Below are positions 21,879 through 33,504 of a DNA stretch of 64,000 bases, piece by piece (the stretch's first letter is position 1; each line of letters begins with the position of its first letter). The notes beneath the pieces were generated by a model that saw only the letters and a program-made list of their open reading frames with translations, did not search any database and had not been told where the DNA came from. Location: contig NC_062232.1 of assembly GCF_902686445.1 (NCBI RefSeq), positions 35,606,454 through 35,670,453 on the forward strand, in the 5' to 3' direction. Source of the DNA: Sciurus carolinensis. Taxonomy: Eukaryota; Chordata; Mammalia; Rodentia; Sciuridae. The position numbers and the translations under genes were made by a program.

Positions 21879-21972
21879 GCTGGGGTTGTAACTCAGTGGC
21901 AGAGCACTTGCCTAGCATGTGTGAGGCACTGGGGTTGATTCTCAGCACCACACATAAATAAAATACAGAGTA
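21879..21972 (+). mobile_element. ID-type SINE
   Basis: GGGCTGGGGTTGTAACTCAGTGGCAGAGCACTTGCCTAGCATGTGTGAGGCACTGGGGTTGATTCTCAGCACC is a well-preserved ID core (A box near the start, B box GGTTGATTC). It ends in a short ACATAAATAAAATA tail. Confidence 0.93.
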
Positions 21973-22212
21973 GTTTTCAGTGACACAAGATTGGGTCTTC
22001 TTGGTCCTTTACAAGAACATGCTTACAAGGAAGTAGTATAGCATAGAATGTGTATGTATGTGTGCGTGTTGGTGGGCGTGGTGTTGAAGTACACAAGACC
22101 TTTTGGGACAGATGATTCAAAAACATATTTTTGTTTGTGTCAACTAATCCTAAACTTTTACCCAACAAAAACCCTAATAAACTTCTAGTTTTGTAGGAAC
22201 AAAGCAAGAAGG

Positions 22213-22272
22213 GGACTAGGGATATAACTCAGTGACAAAGCAATAAGGTAGGCCTTTGGATACTACAAATGT
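22213..22272 (+). mobile_element. Degenerate ID-like fragment
   Basis: GGGGACTAGGGATATAACTCAGTGACAAAGCA resembles the first ~30 bp of the ID core. The remainder is not clearly conserved. Confidence 0.45.
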
Positions 22273-22939
22273 ATGTAATAGGAAAAGACTTCTTCCTTTT
22301 ATCCAAACAAATCCTGACCATCCACCAAGCAAGTGTAGTAGTTTTGATTAATATCTGGTCACCAGGTCATTTCTGCTATATTTCTCGTTGGTATCTAATC
22401 TGAGACAAATGCCAAATGTCAGAATCTCCCATAGGTTCCTGTAAAATTTCCTGATATAGCTGATCTCCTTTGAATAGAAGTTTCATGAATTGGGGGATAT
22501 GGGATGAAGGGGAGGCTTTTTGGCCCTCATGAAATTAATCCCTAGGCACAGAGGTGGCAGGGATTCATCAAATTGCACTTTAAGTCCATTTTTCACATCT
22601 TTCTTCTTTGAAAGAAGTTATATCAATAGTCTAACTAATGCAGCCCATATACTCTGTTGACTTACCAAGGAATAAGCACTCAAAACTCAATGATGGAAAG
22701 AGAATCATATATATTTTGCCCTTTCTTACTAATCTTTGGTAGAATAGTAACATCTGGTAAGGGTGAAAAGAAGGGGGAAAGGAAAATACCAAAGAAGAAG
22801 TAGATTAAATCACACTTTTTTACTTATAACCTATATGATTCAAAAGATAATCTTTTCATTTTTTATTAAATTTTTACTAACTTATCAGAGGACTACAATA
22901 ATGAGTTATGAACCTCCTCATGAAGATATCTTTGTTCTG
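22273..22939. other. No recognisable feature
   Basis: No family or gene recognised. Confidence 0.45.
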
Positions 22940-23130
22940 TTTAGGCACAATTTTCTATGTGCTTCCCCATAACTTTATTCATGTCACTGCTACCAGACTG
23001 ATTCAACTATCTTATAGAGACTATGAGCTATTGAAGTTCAGGAACCATGTTCCAGTTTTTGTACTTGGCCTAGCACTTAGCATAATGATTGGCACATTTG
23101 TTTTAAAAATACATTTGAATGAATTAGGTA
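22940..23130 (+). repeat. LINE-2 3'-end fragment
   Basis: CTATGAGCTATTGAAGTTCAGGAACCATGTTCC...TACTTGGCCTAGCACTTAGCATAATGATTGGCACATTTG...GAATGAATT parallels the L2 3' end (GGGACCATGTC ... CCTAGCACAGTGCCTGGCACA ... TGAATGAAT). Confidence 0.7.
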
Positions 23131-24561
23131 AATACAATTAAATTGCTGAAAGCTCTGTATTGCTACCTGGCATTTTTTAGCTCACAGTGATAAGTAAAAA
23201 GCAAAGATGATTTATTATTTTAACATAAGAATAACAATAATTAGTCAGACATAATTCATGAAGATTATAAAATAGCAGTTTTCTTTAGTGAGGTACCTTG
23301 CAAAAAGCAAAAGACAATAGTGTGGAGGTGATAAGTGGGGATGTTTTAAGGTCAATGCTTATTTACCAACTTAAGAAAATGTAAGAGAAGAACTTCAACA
23401 TTTATAGAAATGTAACAATGACCAAATTGTATGTACATCCTTGCAATCAAAAGATAGGATAAATCAGAACAGTGTGAGCCCAGTCAAGTAGCAGAAAAGT
23501 TTATGTGAGAACAAGGTTATTCAAAACCCATGTTTCACACTGTGGCAAAAAAGTTTATGTGAAGACTAGGCTGTTCAAAACCAATACTCATAGTTCTGCT
23601 TATGGACCTTCTCCCATGTTAGTGAGTAATAATGAAAAATAAAGTTGCATGTAAATGAACTGTTTAGTAACCAGGGAGGAAGCAATAGGGATCTGATTAG
23701 CTCCAGTTTAGGGAATGACTGAGGAGGAGTTTGAAAAAGAATTGTGGACAAAAGATTATATCCCAAAATGAATAGGGTTAGTAATAAAAGAGATTTCCCA
23801 AGTCTGTTGTTTGATGTCAAGTTGGTGGGGTAGGGTGATAAGGATACCTGAAGGCAAAAGTGAAACTATTCAATTCCTATTTTATTGTCAACATCTCTCT
23901 AGGAGTTTCTGTTTTAAGCAGAAAAGTGTGGAGAAATATCATTTTGAAGGAAACTGAGTCTAATGTGTGAAGAAACAGTAGTCGGTTAGTATTTTAATGA
24001 GTTTAGTACTCCGCAGATAATTTTCTTTGATAAATTAGCACTAAATAATTATTTTACTGAAGAGAAGTAGATAGATAAAGAATGAATAAAATAAATGCGT
24101 AACTAAATTTATCCAGGGGTTATTGAAAGAAGTTTTACACACTGTCCTTAGCTAAGCCTTGAGCATCTTCAGATAATTCAGTGGCGCAGATGCCCTGTCA
24201 TTATGATCATTAAAAGGACCTTTAGGTCTCAGGTGAGGGAAACATAAAGAAGGGTGCCATGGTGGTCACTTCTCCTTGACTCATCACCATGAGAAAATTT
24301 ACCACTGCAACAGAGACTCCAATATTTAAGGAAAGAAATGATATACCAAAAGCTTGCTTTGGAAATACACTCTTTGCTTTGAAACAGACAGTGCATCATT
24401 TCTACTCTTTCTCTGTAAATTCTGTCTTTTGCTTTCATTTTTCCCTTAAAAATATTTCTAAAAAATATTGCAAAAATATGTCTTTGGCTCATATTATTCA
24501 TAAATTGTGTATTTCATTTAAAATTTCTAGGTTCTCAATTCTTAATCTTTAATCACTTCAA
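23131..24561. other. No recognised family; short local duplication
   Basis: AT-rich. A ~54-bp local tandem duplication is visible: AAGTTTATGTGAGAAC-type sequence at ~23497 recurs at ~23551, each followed by a TTCAAAACC phrase. Open frames here (e.g. 23575-23820, 24229-24552) have no recognisable domain. Confidence 0.4.
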
Positions 24562-25600
24562 CCCATAGAGTTTTTAATAGCTTTATTGAGATATAATCCA
24601 CATACCTTAAAATTCACTCATTTATAATGTATAATTCATGTTTTAGTATATTCACAAAGTTACAAAACCATCAGTACAATCTAATTTTAGAACACTTTAA
24701 TCACCTTCAAAATAAACTCCCTACTCATTAACAGTCACTTCTAACCCCTGCCTCCCACCTCCTTCTTCTCCAACACATGCAAGTGTTAGGTAACCACTAA
24801 ATTAATTTCTCCCCCTCCATGTATTTGTTTATTCTAGACATTTCATGTGAATAAAATATGTAGTAGCATACAATTTACAGTCTATGACAATGGGCTATTT
24901 CACTTAATGTATTTTCAAAGTTCATCCATATTATAGCATGTATCAGTATTTTTTTCCATTTTTTTAAAAATAATATTCCATGCATAGATATATCAGGTTT
25001 GTTTATATATTCATCAATTGATGTACATTTGGAATTTTTTTTTACTTTTTGGCATTATGAGCAATGCTGCTATGCACCTCTGTGCAGTTTTTATGTGGAC
25101 ATAAGTTTCCAGTTCTCTTGGGTACCTAGGAGTATATTTTCATGGTCATATGGTTACTGTTTAACCACAGTTTGCAGAATATCAAACTGTTTCCAAAACA
25201 ACTATACCAATTTTTATTCCCACAATTGATGCATGAAAGATACAGTTTCTCTATTATTGCCAACACAGTATATTGAATGTGCTTTTTATTTTAGCCCTCT
25301 TAGTGCTTAAATGGTATTTCAGTTTGGTTTTCCTTAAGGTCTAGTGATAGTGTCCTCTCATGAGCTTATTTTTCCATTTTTATTAATCCTTTGAATAAAT
25401 GTCCATTAAAACCCTTGACCATTTTAAGGGGGTAATTTGTCTTTTTATTATAAAGTTTAATTCTTCCTTATATATTCTGAATGCAAGTCCCTTATCAGAT
25501 CTGCAGATATTTTCTCTAGTTCTTTTGGTGTCTCTTCACTTTCTTGATGATACCATTGGCAGAACAAAGGTTTTTGATTTTGGCAAGGTCAAATTTATCT
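24562..25600 (-). repeat. Ancient L1M fragment (ORF2 3' part and 3' UTR)
   Basis: AATAGCTTTATTGAGATATAATCCACATACC...AAAATTCACTCATTTATAATGTATAATTC...CACAAAGTTACAAAACCATCAG is the reverse complement of the ancient L1M 3' UTR. Further right, TTCATCCATATTATAGCATGTATCAG, AGCAATGCTGCTATG and TCTCTAGTTCTTTTGGTGTCTCTTCA continue in ORF2 order. It is abutted by an ID SINE at 25604. Confidence 0.88.
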
Positions 25601-25603
25601 CTA

Positions 25604-25690
25604 TTAGGACTGGAGATATATCTCAGTGGTAAAGTGTTTGCCTAGCATGTGTAAGGTTCTGTGTTCAGTGCATGGTACTGCAAAATAAAA
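25604..25690 (+). mobile_element. ID-type SINE
   Basis: AGGACTGGAGATATATCTCAGTGGTAAAGTGTTTGCCTAGCATGTGTAAGGTTCTGTGTTCAGTGC is an ID core with A-rich tail, inserted at the end of the L1M fragment. Confidence 0.85.
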
Positions 25691-25735
25691 TTATGTAGAA
25701 ATAAAAGGGAGAAGAATAGGAAAGAGAGAAGCCAA

Positions 25736-27956
25736 ATTTTTACTGTTTGCAGATGATATTCTCCTATATTCAGAAGATCCAAAAAATTCAGCCAAGGAGC
25801 AGGTTACAAACTCAATATATAAAAATAAATGGCTTTCCTATACACCAATAATGCACTTGCTGAGAAATAAATCAGAAAAATAATTCCATTCACAATAGCA
25901 CCCCCCCCAAAATACCCAAGAATAAATCTAACCAAGAAAGTGAAAGATCTCAAAAATGGAAACTATAAAACACTGAAGAAGGAAATTGAAGAAGACACAA
26001 AAAGATAGAAAGATCTCCCATGTTCATGGATAGGCAGAAGTAATAGGTAAAAATCCTCATATAATCAAAAGCAATAATAGCTTCAATGGCATCCCCAGCA
26101 AAATACCAATGGAATTTTTCACATAATTATGAAAAAAGTTCTAAAATTCATTCAGAAGAACAAAAGACCCAGAATAGCCAAAGCAACTCTAAGCCAAAAA
26201 AGCAGGGACATCAGAATACCTGAATTCATATGATACTACAGAGTTATAGTAACAAAAACTGCATGGCACTGGCATAAAAACAGATGTAGACCAGTGGAAC
26301 AGAATAAAAGACACAGAGACAAACCCACACAGATACAGTCATCTGAGATTGAAAAAAGCACCTAAATATACAATGGAGAAAAGATAGTCTTTTAAGCAAA
26401 TGGTGCTGGGAAAACTGGTTATCTATATGCAAAAGAATGAGACTAGATCTCTATCTCTTACAAGTCCTAGAAGAAAATGAAGGATTAACACTCCAGCATA
26501 TAGGCACAGGCAAAAACTTCCTCATTGGGACCCCTAAAGCTCAAGAAATAATACCATCAATTAATAAATGAGATGACACCAAATTTAAAAGAAAATATTT
26601 TCTTTTATTTTCTTCACAGGAAAGAAAATAACTAAGATCATAAAGAGAGCCTACAGAATGGGAAAAGGTATTTACCACTTGCTCCTCAGAGAGAGGACTA
26701 ATATTCAGAATACATAAAAAAAAAACTCCCCAAACACTAAAAGAACAACTAACCCAATTAACAAATGGGCAAACAAACTACACAGACACTTCTCAGAAAA
26801 AATTACTCTTGAAGATGAAGACAAGATGTTTTCAAAACTAGTTTTGGAAGGATCTGGACCTACCTCACCAGCTTTTGTTGCTTGCTCTTTCATTTCATAT
26901 TCCACAAAGGCAAATCCCTTTGGATCTCAAGTACATTTATAATACAGAATAATTATATAAACCACATTGCCACAGTTCCCAAATATTCTTTCAATCCAGC
27001 TGTGACTAAAATTTTGGGGAAGTAACTCCTGTGATAAATTAGAAACAGCAATAAATATGAGGCTTTATTTGCTATATAACCTAAACTTTTCAAAATTTCT
27101 ACACCTTACTCAATGTTAATAAGTTTTAACCTTAATATTAAAAATGGATTAGAAATGGCTAACAAATATATGAAAAAAATTCAACATCCTTAGCAGTTGG
27201 TGAAATGCAAATCAAAACCACACTGAGATGTCATATAATTGCAGTTAGAATAGCATCCTTTAAGGATACAAACAATAAGAAATGGTGGAGAGTATATGGG
27301 AGGAAGTAACATATTTACACTCTTTTTGGGATTGTAAATTAGTACAACCTCTATGAAAATCAGCATAGAGTTTCCTCAAAAGACTAGGGATGGAACTACC
27401 ATATAATCCAACTATGCCACCCTTCAATATTTATCCTGAAGTATTAAAATAATTGTACTATAGTGGTACACACATATCCATGTTTATAGCAGCATATATC
27501 ACAATAGCCAAGTCATGGAATCAATCTAGGTATGCATTATCAGGTGAATGAATAAAGAAAAAAATATATATATATATACACACAATATACATATATACAC
27601 AATAGAGTTTTATTCACCCATAAAGAAGAATGAAATTATGTCATTTGCAGGAAAATGGAAGGAAATTGAGAGTATCATGTTAAATGAAATAAGCCAAACT
27701 TAGAAAGTCAAGGGTCATATTGCTCTCACCTATGTGGAAACTAGAGAGAATAAAGAAAAGGTGGTATTTCATGAAATGAGAAGGGAGACTAGTGGAGTAG
27801 AGGAAAGGGACAGGAGGGTAGGAGGAGAGAAAAATGGGAGGTGCTAGGAAACAATATTTATCACATTATATTGCTATATCATGTGCATGCATGAATATGT
27901 AAAAATTAATCCCACTATTACATATAATTATAATGCACTAATAAAATTTGGAAAAA
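25736..27956 (+). mobile_element. 5'-truncated L1 (RT domain to 3' end), interrupted
   Basis: The element opens inside the RT palm (FADDILLYSEDPKNS-like reading at ~25745) and continues through the ORF2 C-terminal half, with many frame breaks, to ~26796. Foreign sequence occupies ~26797-27142. L1 resumes at AAATGGCTAACAAATATATG (~27143) and runs through the Cys-rich end and 3' UTR to an AATAAAA at ~27940-27956. It is older and more diverged than L1#1-#3. An (AT)n/(AC)n patch lies at ~27566-27602. Confidence 0.85.
26797..27142 (-). pseudogene. LARP7: Retrocopy fragment resembling LARP7 (first RRM), inside an L1
   Basis: LARP7 stabilises 7SK snRNA in the 7SK snRNP. On the minus strand, 27030-26871 reads ELLPK, then (after a frame slip) [16 protein letters not shown] and DPKGFAFVEYEMKEQA, including the RNP1-type KGFAFVEY of an RRM. 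These match the start of the LARP7 RRM from family knowledge. Reading spans more than one phrase without an intron, so a processed origin is likely. Homology stops after KEQATKA; the rest of the insert (26797-26870 and ~27040-27142) is unassigned. There is no poly(T/A) tail or clear TSD. The bracketing L1 halves are missing only a few bases. It could be a fragment of a larger retrocopy or a chimera. Confidence 0.72.
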
Positions 27957-28239
27957 TTATATTTTCTGTTTGTACTTTTTGTGTCATATCTAAGAAAACA
28001 TTGCCTAAACCAAGGATATTAAGATTTGCTCCTATGTTTTCTACTAAGAATTACTTAGTTTTAGCTCTAACACCTAGGTGTATGATTCCTTTGTAGTTAA
28101 TTTTTGTGTATGGTGTGGCAAAAGGATCCAGTTGTATTTTGTTCCATGTGGATATCCAATTTTCCCACCACCTTTGTTCAAGAGACTATTCTTTACTCCC
28201 ACTGAATTTTGGAACCATTGATAAGAATCAAATACTTTG

Positions 28240-29496
28240 TGTATATATACCATAATTTCTTTATTCATTCACCTGTTGAAGGGTGTCTAGGTTGATTCCA
28301 CAATCTAGCTATTGTGAATTGAGCTGCTATAAACATTGATGTGGCTGTGTTACTGTAGTATGCTGATTTTAGGTCCTTTGGGTATAAACCAAGGAGTGGG
28401 ATAACTGGGTCAAAAGGTGGGTCCATTCCAAGTTCTCCACACTGCTTTCCGGAGTGGCTACACCATTTTGCAACTCCACCAGCAATGTAAAAGTGTGCCC
28501 ATTTCCCCACATCCACACCAACATCTATTATTGTTTGTGTTCTTGATAATAGCCATTCTAATTGGAGTAAGATGAAATCTTAGAGTTGCTTTAATTTGCA
28601 GTTCTCTAATTACTAGAGATGTAGAACACTTTTTCACGTATTTATTAATTGACTGTATGTCTTCTGTAAAGTGTCTTCTCAGTTCCTTGGCCCATTTATT
28701 GATTGGGTTCTTTGATTTTTTTGGTGTAAAGTTTTGTAAGTTCTTTATAAATTTTGGAGATTAGTGCTCTATCTGAAGTGCATTCTCCCACTCTGTAGTC
28801 TCTCTTTTCACATTATTGATTGTATCCTTTGCTGAGAAAAAGCTTTTTGGTTTGAATTAATCCCATTTATTGATTCTTGCTTTGATTTATTGGGCTTTGG
28901 GAGTCTTGTTAAGGAAGTCTGATCCTAAGCCAACATGATGAAGATCTGGGCCTACTTTTTCTTCTATTTGGTGCAGGGACTCTGGTCTAATTCCTAAGTC
29001 CTTGATCCATTTTGAGTTGAGTTTTGTGCAGGGTGAGAGAGGTTTAATTTCATTTTACTGCATATGAATTTCCAGTTTTCCCAGCACCATTTGTTGAACA
29101 GCTATCTTTTGTCTATTGTATGTTTTTGGCTCCTTTGTGTAGTATAAGTGAAATAAGCCAATCCCCAATAATCAAAGGTCAAATGTTTTCCCTGATAAGT
29201 GAATGATGATATATAATAGGGGTGTGGGGTGAGGGGTGAGAGAAGAATGGAGGAACTTTAGATTATGTAGAGGGAAATTAGAAGGAAAGGGGGTATGAAA
29301 AATGGTGGAATGAGACAGACATCATTATCCTATGTACATATATGATTACATGAATGGTATGAATCTACATTGTGCACAACCATAGAAATGAAAAGATGTA
29401 CCCCATTTGTGTACAATCAATCAACATGCAGTCTGTAAAAATTAAAAAAATAATTAAAAATTTAAAATCCAAATTTAACTTCCAAAAGGAAAAAAA
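28240..29496 (+). mobile_element. Twin-primed (5'-inverted) L1 insertion
   Basis: Positions 28240-~29140 are squirrel-type ORF2 C-terminal sequence in minus orientation. From ~29145 (AAGTGAAATAAGCCAATC) the sequence continues in plus orientation through the 3' UTR to an A-rich tail at ~29485-29496. About 90 bp of ORF2 sequence is missing at the inversion junction. The insertion is bounded by a 17-bp duplication, AAGAATCAAATACTTTG (28223-28239) and AAGAATCATTTACTTTG (29497-29513), with two mismatches. This is the classic product of twin priming during target-primed reverse transcription. Confidence 0.88.
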
Positions 29497-30709
29497 AAGA
29501 ATCATTTACTTTGGATTGAAGTTACTTTGGATTAGGTAGAGGGGAGTGAAGGGAGGGGAGTGGTAGAGGGGTAGGGAGGATAGTAGAATGGATCAAACTT
29601 TATTACCCTATGTACACAACTGGTGGTATTCTACATCATGTACAACCAGAAGAATGAGAAGTTATATTCCATTTTTTATGATGTGTCAAAATGCATTCTA
29701 CTGTCATGCATAACTAATGAGAACAAATAAAAAAGAATCAATTGACCATAGATTTATTGGTCTATTTTTGAATTCTCAATTCTATCCCATTGATCAGTAT
29801 GTCTTCCATTGTATGAATATCACATTGTTTTGATTACTACGGATTTGAAGTAAGTTTTGAAGTTAAGAATTCTGAGTCCTCCAACATTTTTTTTTCAAAG
29901 TTGATTAGGCTTTTCTGAGTTCCTTGCAATTTCATATGAATTGTAGAATTGATTGTTCCATTTCTTGCCTCCCCAAAAAGAATGTTTGTGATTTTGATAA
30001 AGATTGCACTGAATCTGTACACTGCTTTGAGTTGTATTGTTATCTTAATAAGAGTAAGTGTTCAAATCCTTGAATACACGTTTTCATTTATTTAGGTCTT
30101 CTTTTACTTTTTTAAGGAATGTGTTGAAGATTTTATCATAGAATTCTTGCAACAGTTTGGTTAAATTTATTCCTAAGTATTTTTTTTTATTTTAGATGGT
30201 ATTCTTTCCTAATCTCTTTTTATGGCTGTTAATTTCCATTATTTAGAAATACAATTTATTTTTATGTGTTAACCTTGTATCTTGCAACTTTGCTGAAATA
30301 TTTTATTGCTTCTCATATTCTTGAATGGGTTCTTTAGGATTTTATTCATATATAATTATGTCAACTATGAATAATGGTAAGTATCCTTATTCATGTCCAA
30401 TTTTAATTTCTTTATTTTTTCTTTTTCCTAATTGTTCTTGCTAGATCTTTCAGTATACTCTTGAATAGAAATGGTGAGAATATATGAGAATATATATCTT
30501 TGTCTTGTTCCTTAGATTGGGGGAAAGCTTTTAATCTCTCACCATTAAGTCTGATGTCATCTGTGGAGTTTTCATAGATAATCTTTCACAAAGCAAAGAA
30601 GTTCCTTTCTGTTCCTAGTTTGATGAATGTTTTTATCATTTAAGTGTGCTAAGTTTTTTTCAAATGTTTTTCTTTTTTTCATCTACTGAGATATCTTGTG
30701 TTTGTATTT
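29390..30709 (+). repeat. Left copy of a near-identical 1.32-kb duplication at an assembly gap
   Basis: This 1320-bp block is repeated at 30910-32230 in the same orientation, separated only by Ns. The differences I could see are single-base indels near 29485 (A-run), ~30674 (T7 versus T8) and ~30693 (GATATC versus GATTATC). The block ends exactly at the first N. Confidence 0.93.
29514..29731 (+). mobile_element. Short 5'-truncated L1 3' end
   Basis: GTAGAGGGGAGTGAAGG... TACCCTATGTACACAAC...ACTGTCATGCATAACTAATGAGAACAAATAAAAA is an L1 3' terminus. It is followed by AAGAATCAATTGACC, where the old minus-strand L1 resumes. The AAGAATCA repeat on both sides suggests it landed in the old L1 first. 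The twin-primed L1 then inserted at its 5' junction. Confidence 0.75.
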
Positions 30710-30909
30710 NNNNNNNNNNNNNNNNNNNNNNNNNNNNNNNNNNNNNNNNNNNNNNNNNNNNNNNNNNNNNNNNNNNNNNNNNNNNNNNNNNNNNNNNNNN
30801 NNNNNNNNNNNNNNNNNNNNNNNNNNNNNNNNNNNNNNNNNNNNNNNNNNNNNNNNNNNNNNNNNNNNNNNNNNNNNNNNNNNNNNNNNNNNNNNNNNNN
30901 NNNNNNNNN
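30710..30909. other. Assembly gap (200 N)
   Basis: A round-number run of 200 N. Open frames crossing it are meaningless. Confidence 0.99.
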
Positions 30910-32230
30910 GAAAAGATGTACCCCATTTGTGTACAATCAATCAACATGCAGTCTGTAAAAATTAAAAAAATAATTAAAAATTTAAAATCCAAATTTAACT
31001 TCCAAAGGAAAAAAAAAGAATCATTTACTTTGGATTGAAGTTACTTTGGATTAGGTAGAGGGGAGTGAAGGGAGGGGAGTGGTAGAGGGGTAGGGAGGAT
31101 AGTAGAATGGATCAAACTTTATTACCCTATGTACACAACTGGTGGTATTCTACATCATGTACAACCAGAAGAATGAGAAGTTATATTCCATTTTTTATGA
31201 TGTGTCAAAATGCATTCTACTGTCATGCATAACTAATGAGAACAAATAAAAAAGAATCAATTGACCATAGATTTATTGGTCTATTTTTGAATTCTCAATT
31301 CTATCCCATTGATCAGTATGTCTTCCATTGTATGAATATCACATTGTTTTGATTACTACGGATTTGAAGTAAGTTTTGAAGTTAAGAATTCTGAGTCCTC
31401 CAACATTTTTTTTTCAAAGTTGATTAGGCTTTTCTGAGTTCCTTGCAATTTCATATGAATTGTAGAATTGATTGTTCCATTTCTTGCCTCCCCAAAAAGA
31501 ATGTTTGTGATTTTGATAAAGATTGCACTGAATCTGTACACTGCTTTGAGTTGTATTGTTATCTTAATAAGAGTAAGTGTTCAAATCCTTGAATACACGT
31601 TTTCATTTATTTAGGTCTTCTTTTACTTTTTTAAGGAATGTGTTGAAGATTTTATCATAGAATTCTTGCAACAGTTTGGTTAAATTTATTCCTAAGTATT
31701 TTTTTTTATTTTAGATGGTATTCTTTCCTAATCTCTTTTTATGGCTGTTAATTTCCATTATTTAGAAATACAATTTATTTTTATGTGTTAACCTTGTATC
31801 TTGCAACTTTGCTGAAATATTTTATTGCTTCTCATATTCTTGAATGGGTTCTTTAGGATTTTATTCATATATAATTATGTCAACTATGAATAATGGTAAG
31901 TATCCTTATTCATGTCCAATTTTAATTTCTTTATTTTTTCTTTTTCCTAATTGTTCTTGCTAGATCTTTCAGTATACTCTTGAATAGAAATGGTGAGAAT
32001 ATATGAGAATATATATCTTTGTCTTGTTCCTTAGATTGGGGGAAAGCTTTTAATCTCTCACCATTAAGTCTGATGTCATCTGTGGAGTTTTCATAGATAA
32101 TCTTTCACAAAGCAAAGAAGTTCCTTTCTGTTCCTAGTTTGATGAATGTTTTTATCATTTAAGTGTGCTAAGTTTTTTTCAAATGTTTTTCTTTTTTTTC
32201 ATCTACTGAGATTATCTTGTGTTTGTATTT
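30910..32230 (+). repeat. Right copy of the gap-flanking duplication
   Basis: It begins at the first base after the Ns and matches 29390-30709 until the left copy ends. The old L1 then continues uninterrupted beyond 32230 (CCTTTATTATATGAATATTG). The two blocks are probably the same genomic segment represented by two unmerged contig ends. Confidence 0.93.
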
Positions 32231-33504
32231 CCTTTATTATATGAATATTGTGTATGACAATGCTTAATTTCTGTATATTAAACTAACCAAATATTCCTGG
32301 GATAAATCCTATTAGTCATGTTGTAAATTTACTTTTATATGTTATAGACTTTGGCTTTAATATTTTGTTTAGGATTTTCATGTTCATGTTCCTAAGACAT
32401 AATTTGTAGTTTTCTTTGAGTTTTTATGTGTAGATTTCTTTTCTTTTTATATCTTTGTTGGAATTCAGTATTTGGTAAATCTAGCCTCCACAGAATGATT
32501 TGGGAAGTTTTTTTCTTTCTTCTATTTTTTTGAAATTTGTGAAGGATTGGTGTTAATCTTCAAACTTTTGGTAGAATTCACCAGTATAGTCATCTGACAC
32601 TGGGCTTCTCTTTATGAGTTTTATTATCATCATGAACAGATACATAATGTTTGCATACATTAAGAATTATTGTTTCAATCTTTAATTGCTACAGATCAAT
32701 TCATATTTTCTAATTCTTCTTGAGTTAGTTTCAGTTATTTGTGTCTTTCTAGGAATTTCCCCATATATCTAAGATATTGAATTTATTATCATACATTTGT
32801 CATAGTATTTCCTTAGAATAGTTTTTATTTCTTTTAGGCCAATAGTGATTTTTTCTTCTTCATACCTAGTTTTTATGATTTGGGTTTTGTATCTTTTTTC
32901 TTGTTCATCTCTCTAAAGGTTTGTAAATACTGTTGATCTTTCAAAAAAATTTTTTTTATATTCCCTATAATTCTTTTTTTCAATCATATCTGTTGTAATC
33001 TTTATTATTTTCCATCCTTCTACTTGTTTTGGGCTTAGTTTTCTCCTTTCACTAGAATTTCTTAAGGTAGAAGAAAGTTAGGTTATTGACTGGAGTTCTT
33101 CTCTTTCCAATGAAAGTATTTATAGATATAAATTTCCCTCAAAGCAGTGCTTTGATGTCTTGGTTTGGTGGCTTTTCATTTTTGCTCATTGTGAATTATT
33201 ACAGAATTGTATTTGTTATTTTTCTTTGCATTATTGTTTATTTAGTATTTAATTTCCACATATTTATTAATTTTCAAGTTTTTCTTCTACATTGATTTCT
33301 AATTAGTTCATGGTAATTGAATAACACATACTTTGTATGATTTAAATCCTTTTAAATGTATTGTGGCTTCATTTATAACCTAACATATAGTTGATCCTGG
33401 ACAGTATTCCATATATGCATCAGAATGATGTATTTTCTGCTATTTTGGAGTGAACAGCAAACCTCTCTTAGGTCTATTTGGTTTATAATGCTTTTCTGTT
33501 AGGT

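Larger units (their letters stand above)
27965..33500 (-). mobile_element. Old L1 ORF2 (L1MA-like), interrupted and mis-assembled
   Basis: Minus-strand ORF2 segments run from 27965-28222 (CTTTTTGTGTCATATCTAAGAAAAC...GGATCCAGTTGTATTTTG) on to 29740 (CAATTGACCATAGATTTATTGG...GATTACTACGGATTTG) and continue to ~33500 (endonuclease end, reverse complement). The element is interrupted by the twin-primed L1 (28240-29496), a short L1 end (29514-29731), and a 200-N gap with a duplicated flank. No reading frame survives. Confidence 0.82.

Noticed and set aside
21879..21972. Functional tRNA gene
   Set aside because: A and B boxes are present, but the sequence is an ID SINE with A-rich tail and several relatives in the window.
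30646..31038. Open frames spanning the gap
   Set aside because: They consist mainly of unknown residues from N bases.
29837..31541. Two identical 61-codon minus-strand frames as a duplicated gene
   Set aside because: They lie in the near-identical gap flanks and inside an old L1, so they are an artefact copy of non-coding repeat.
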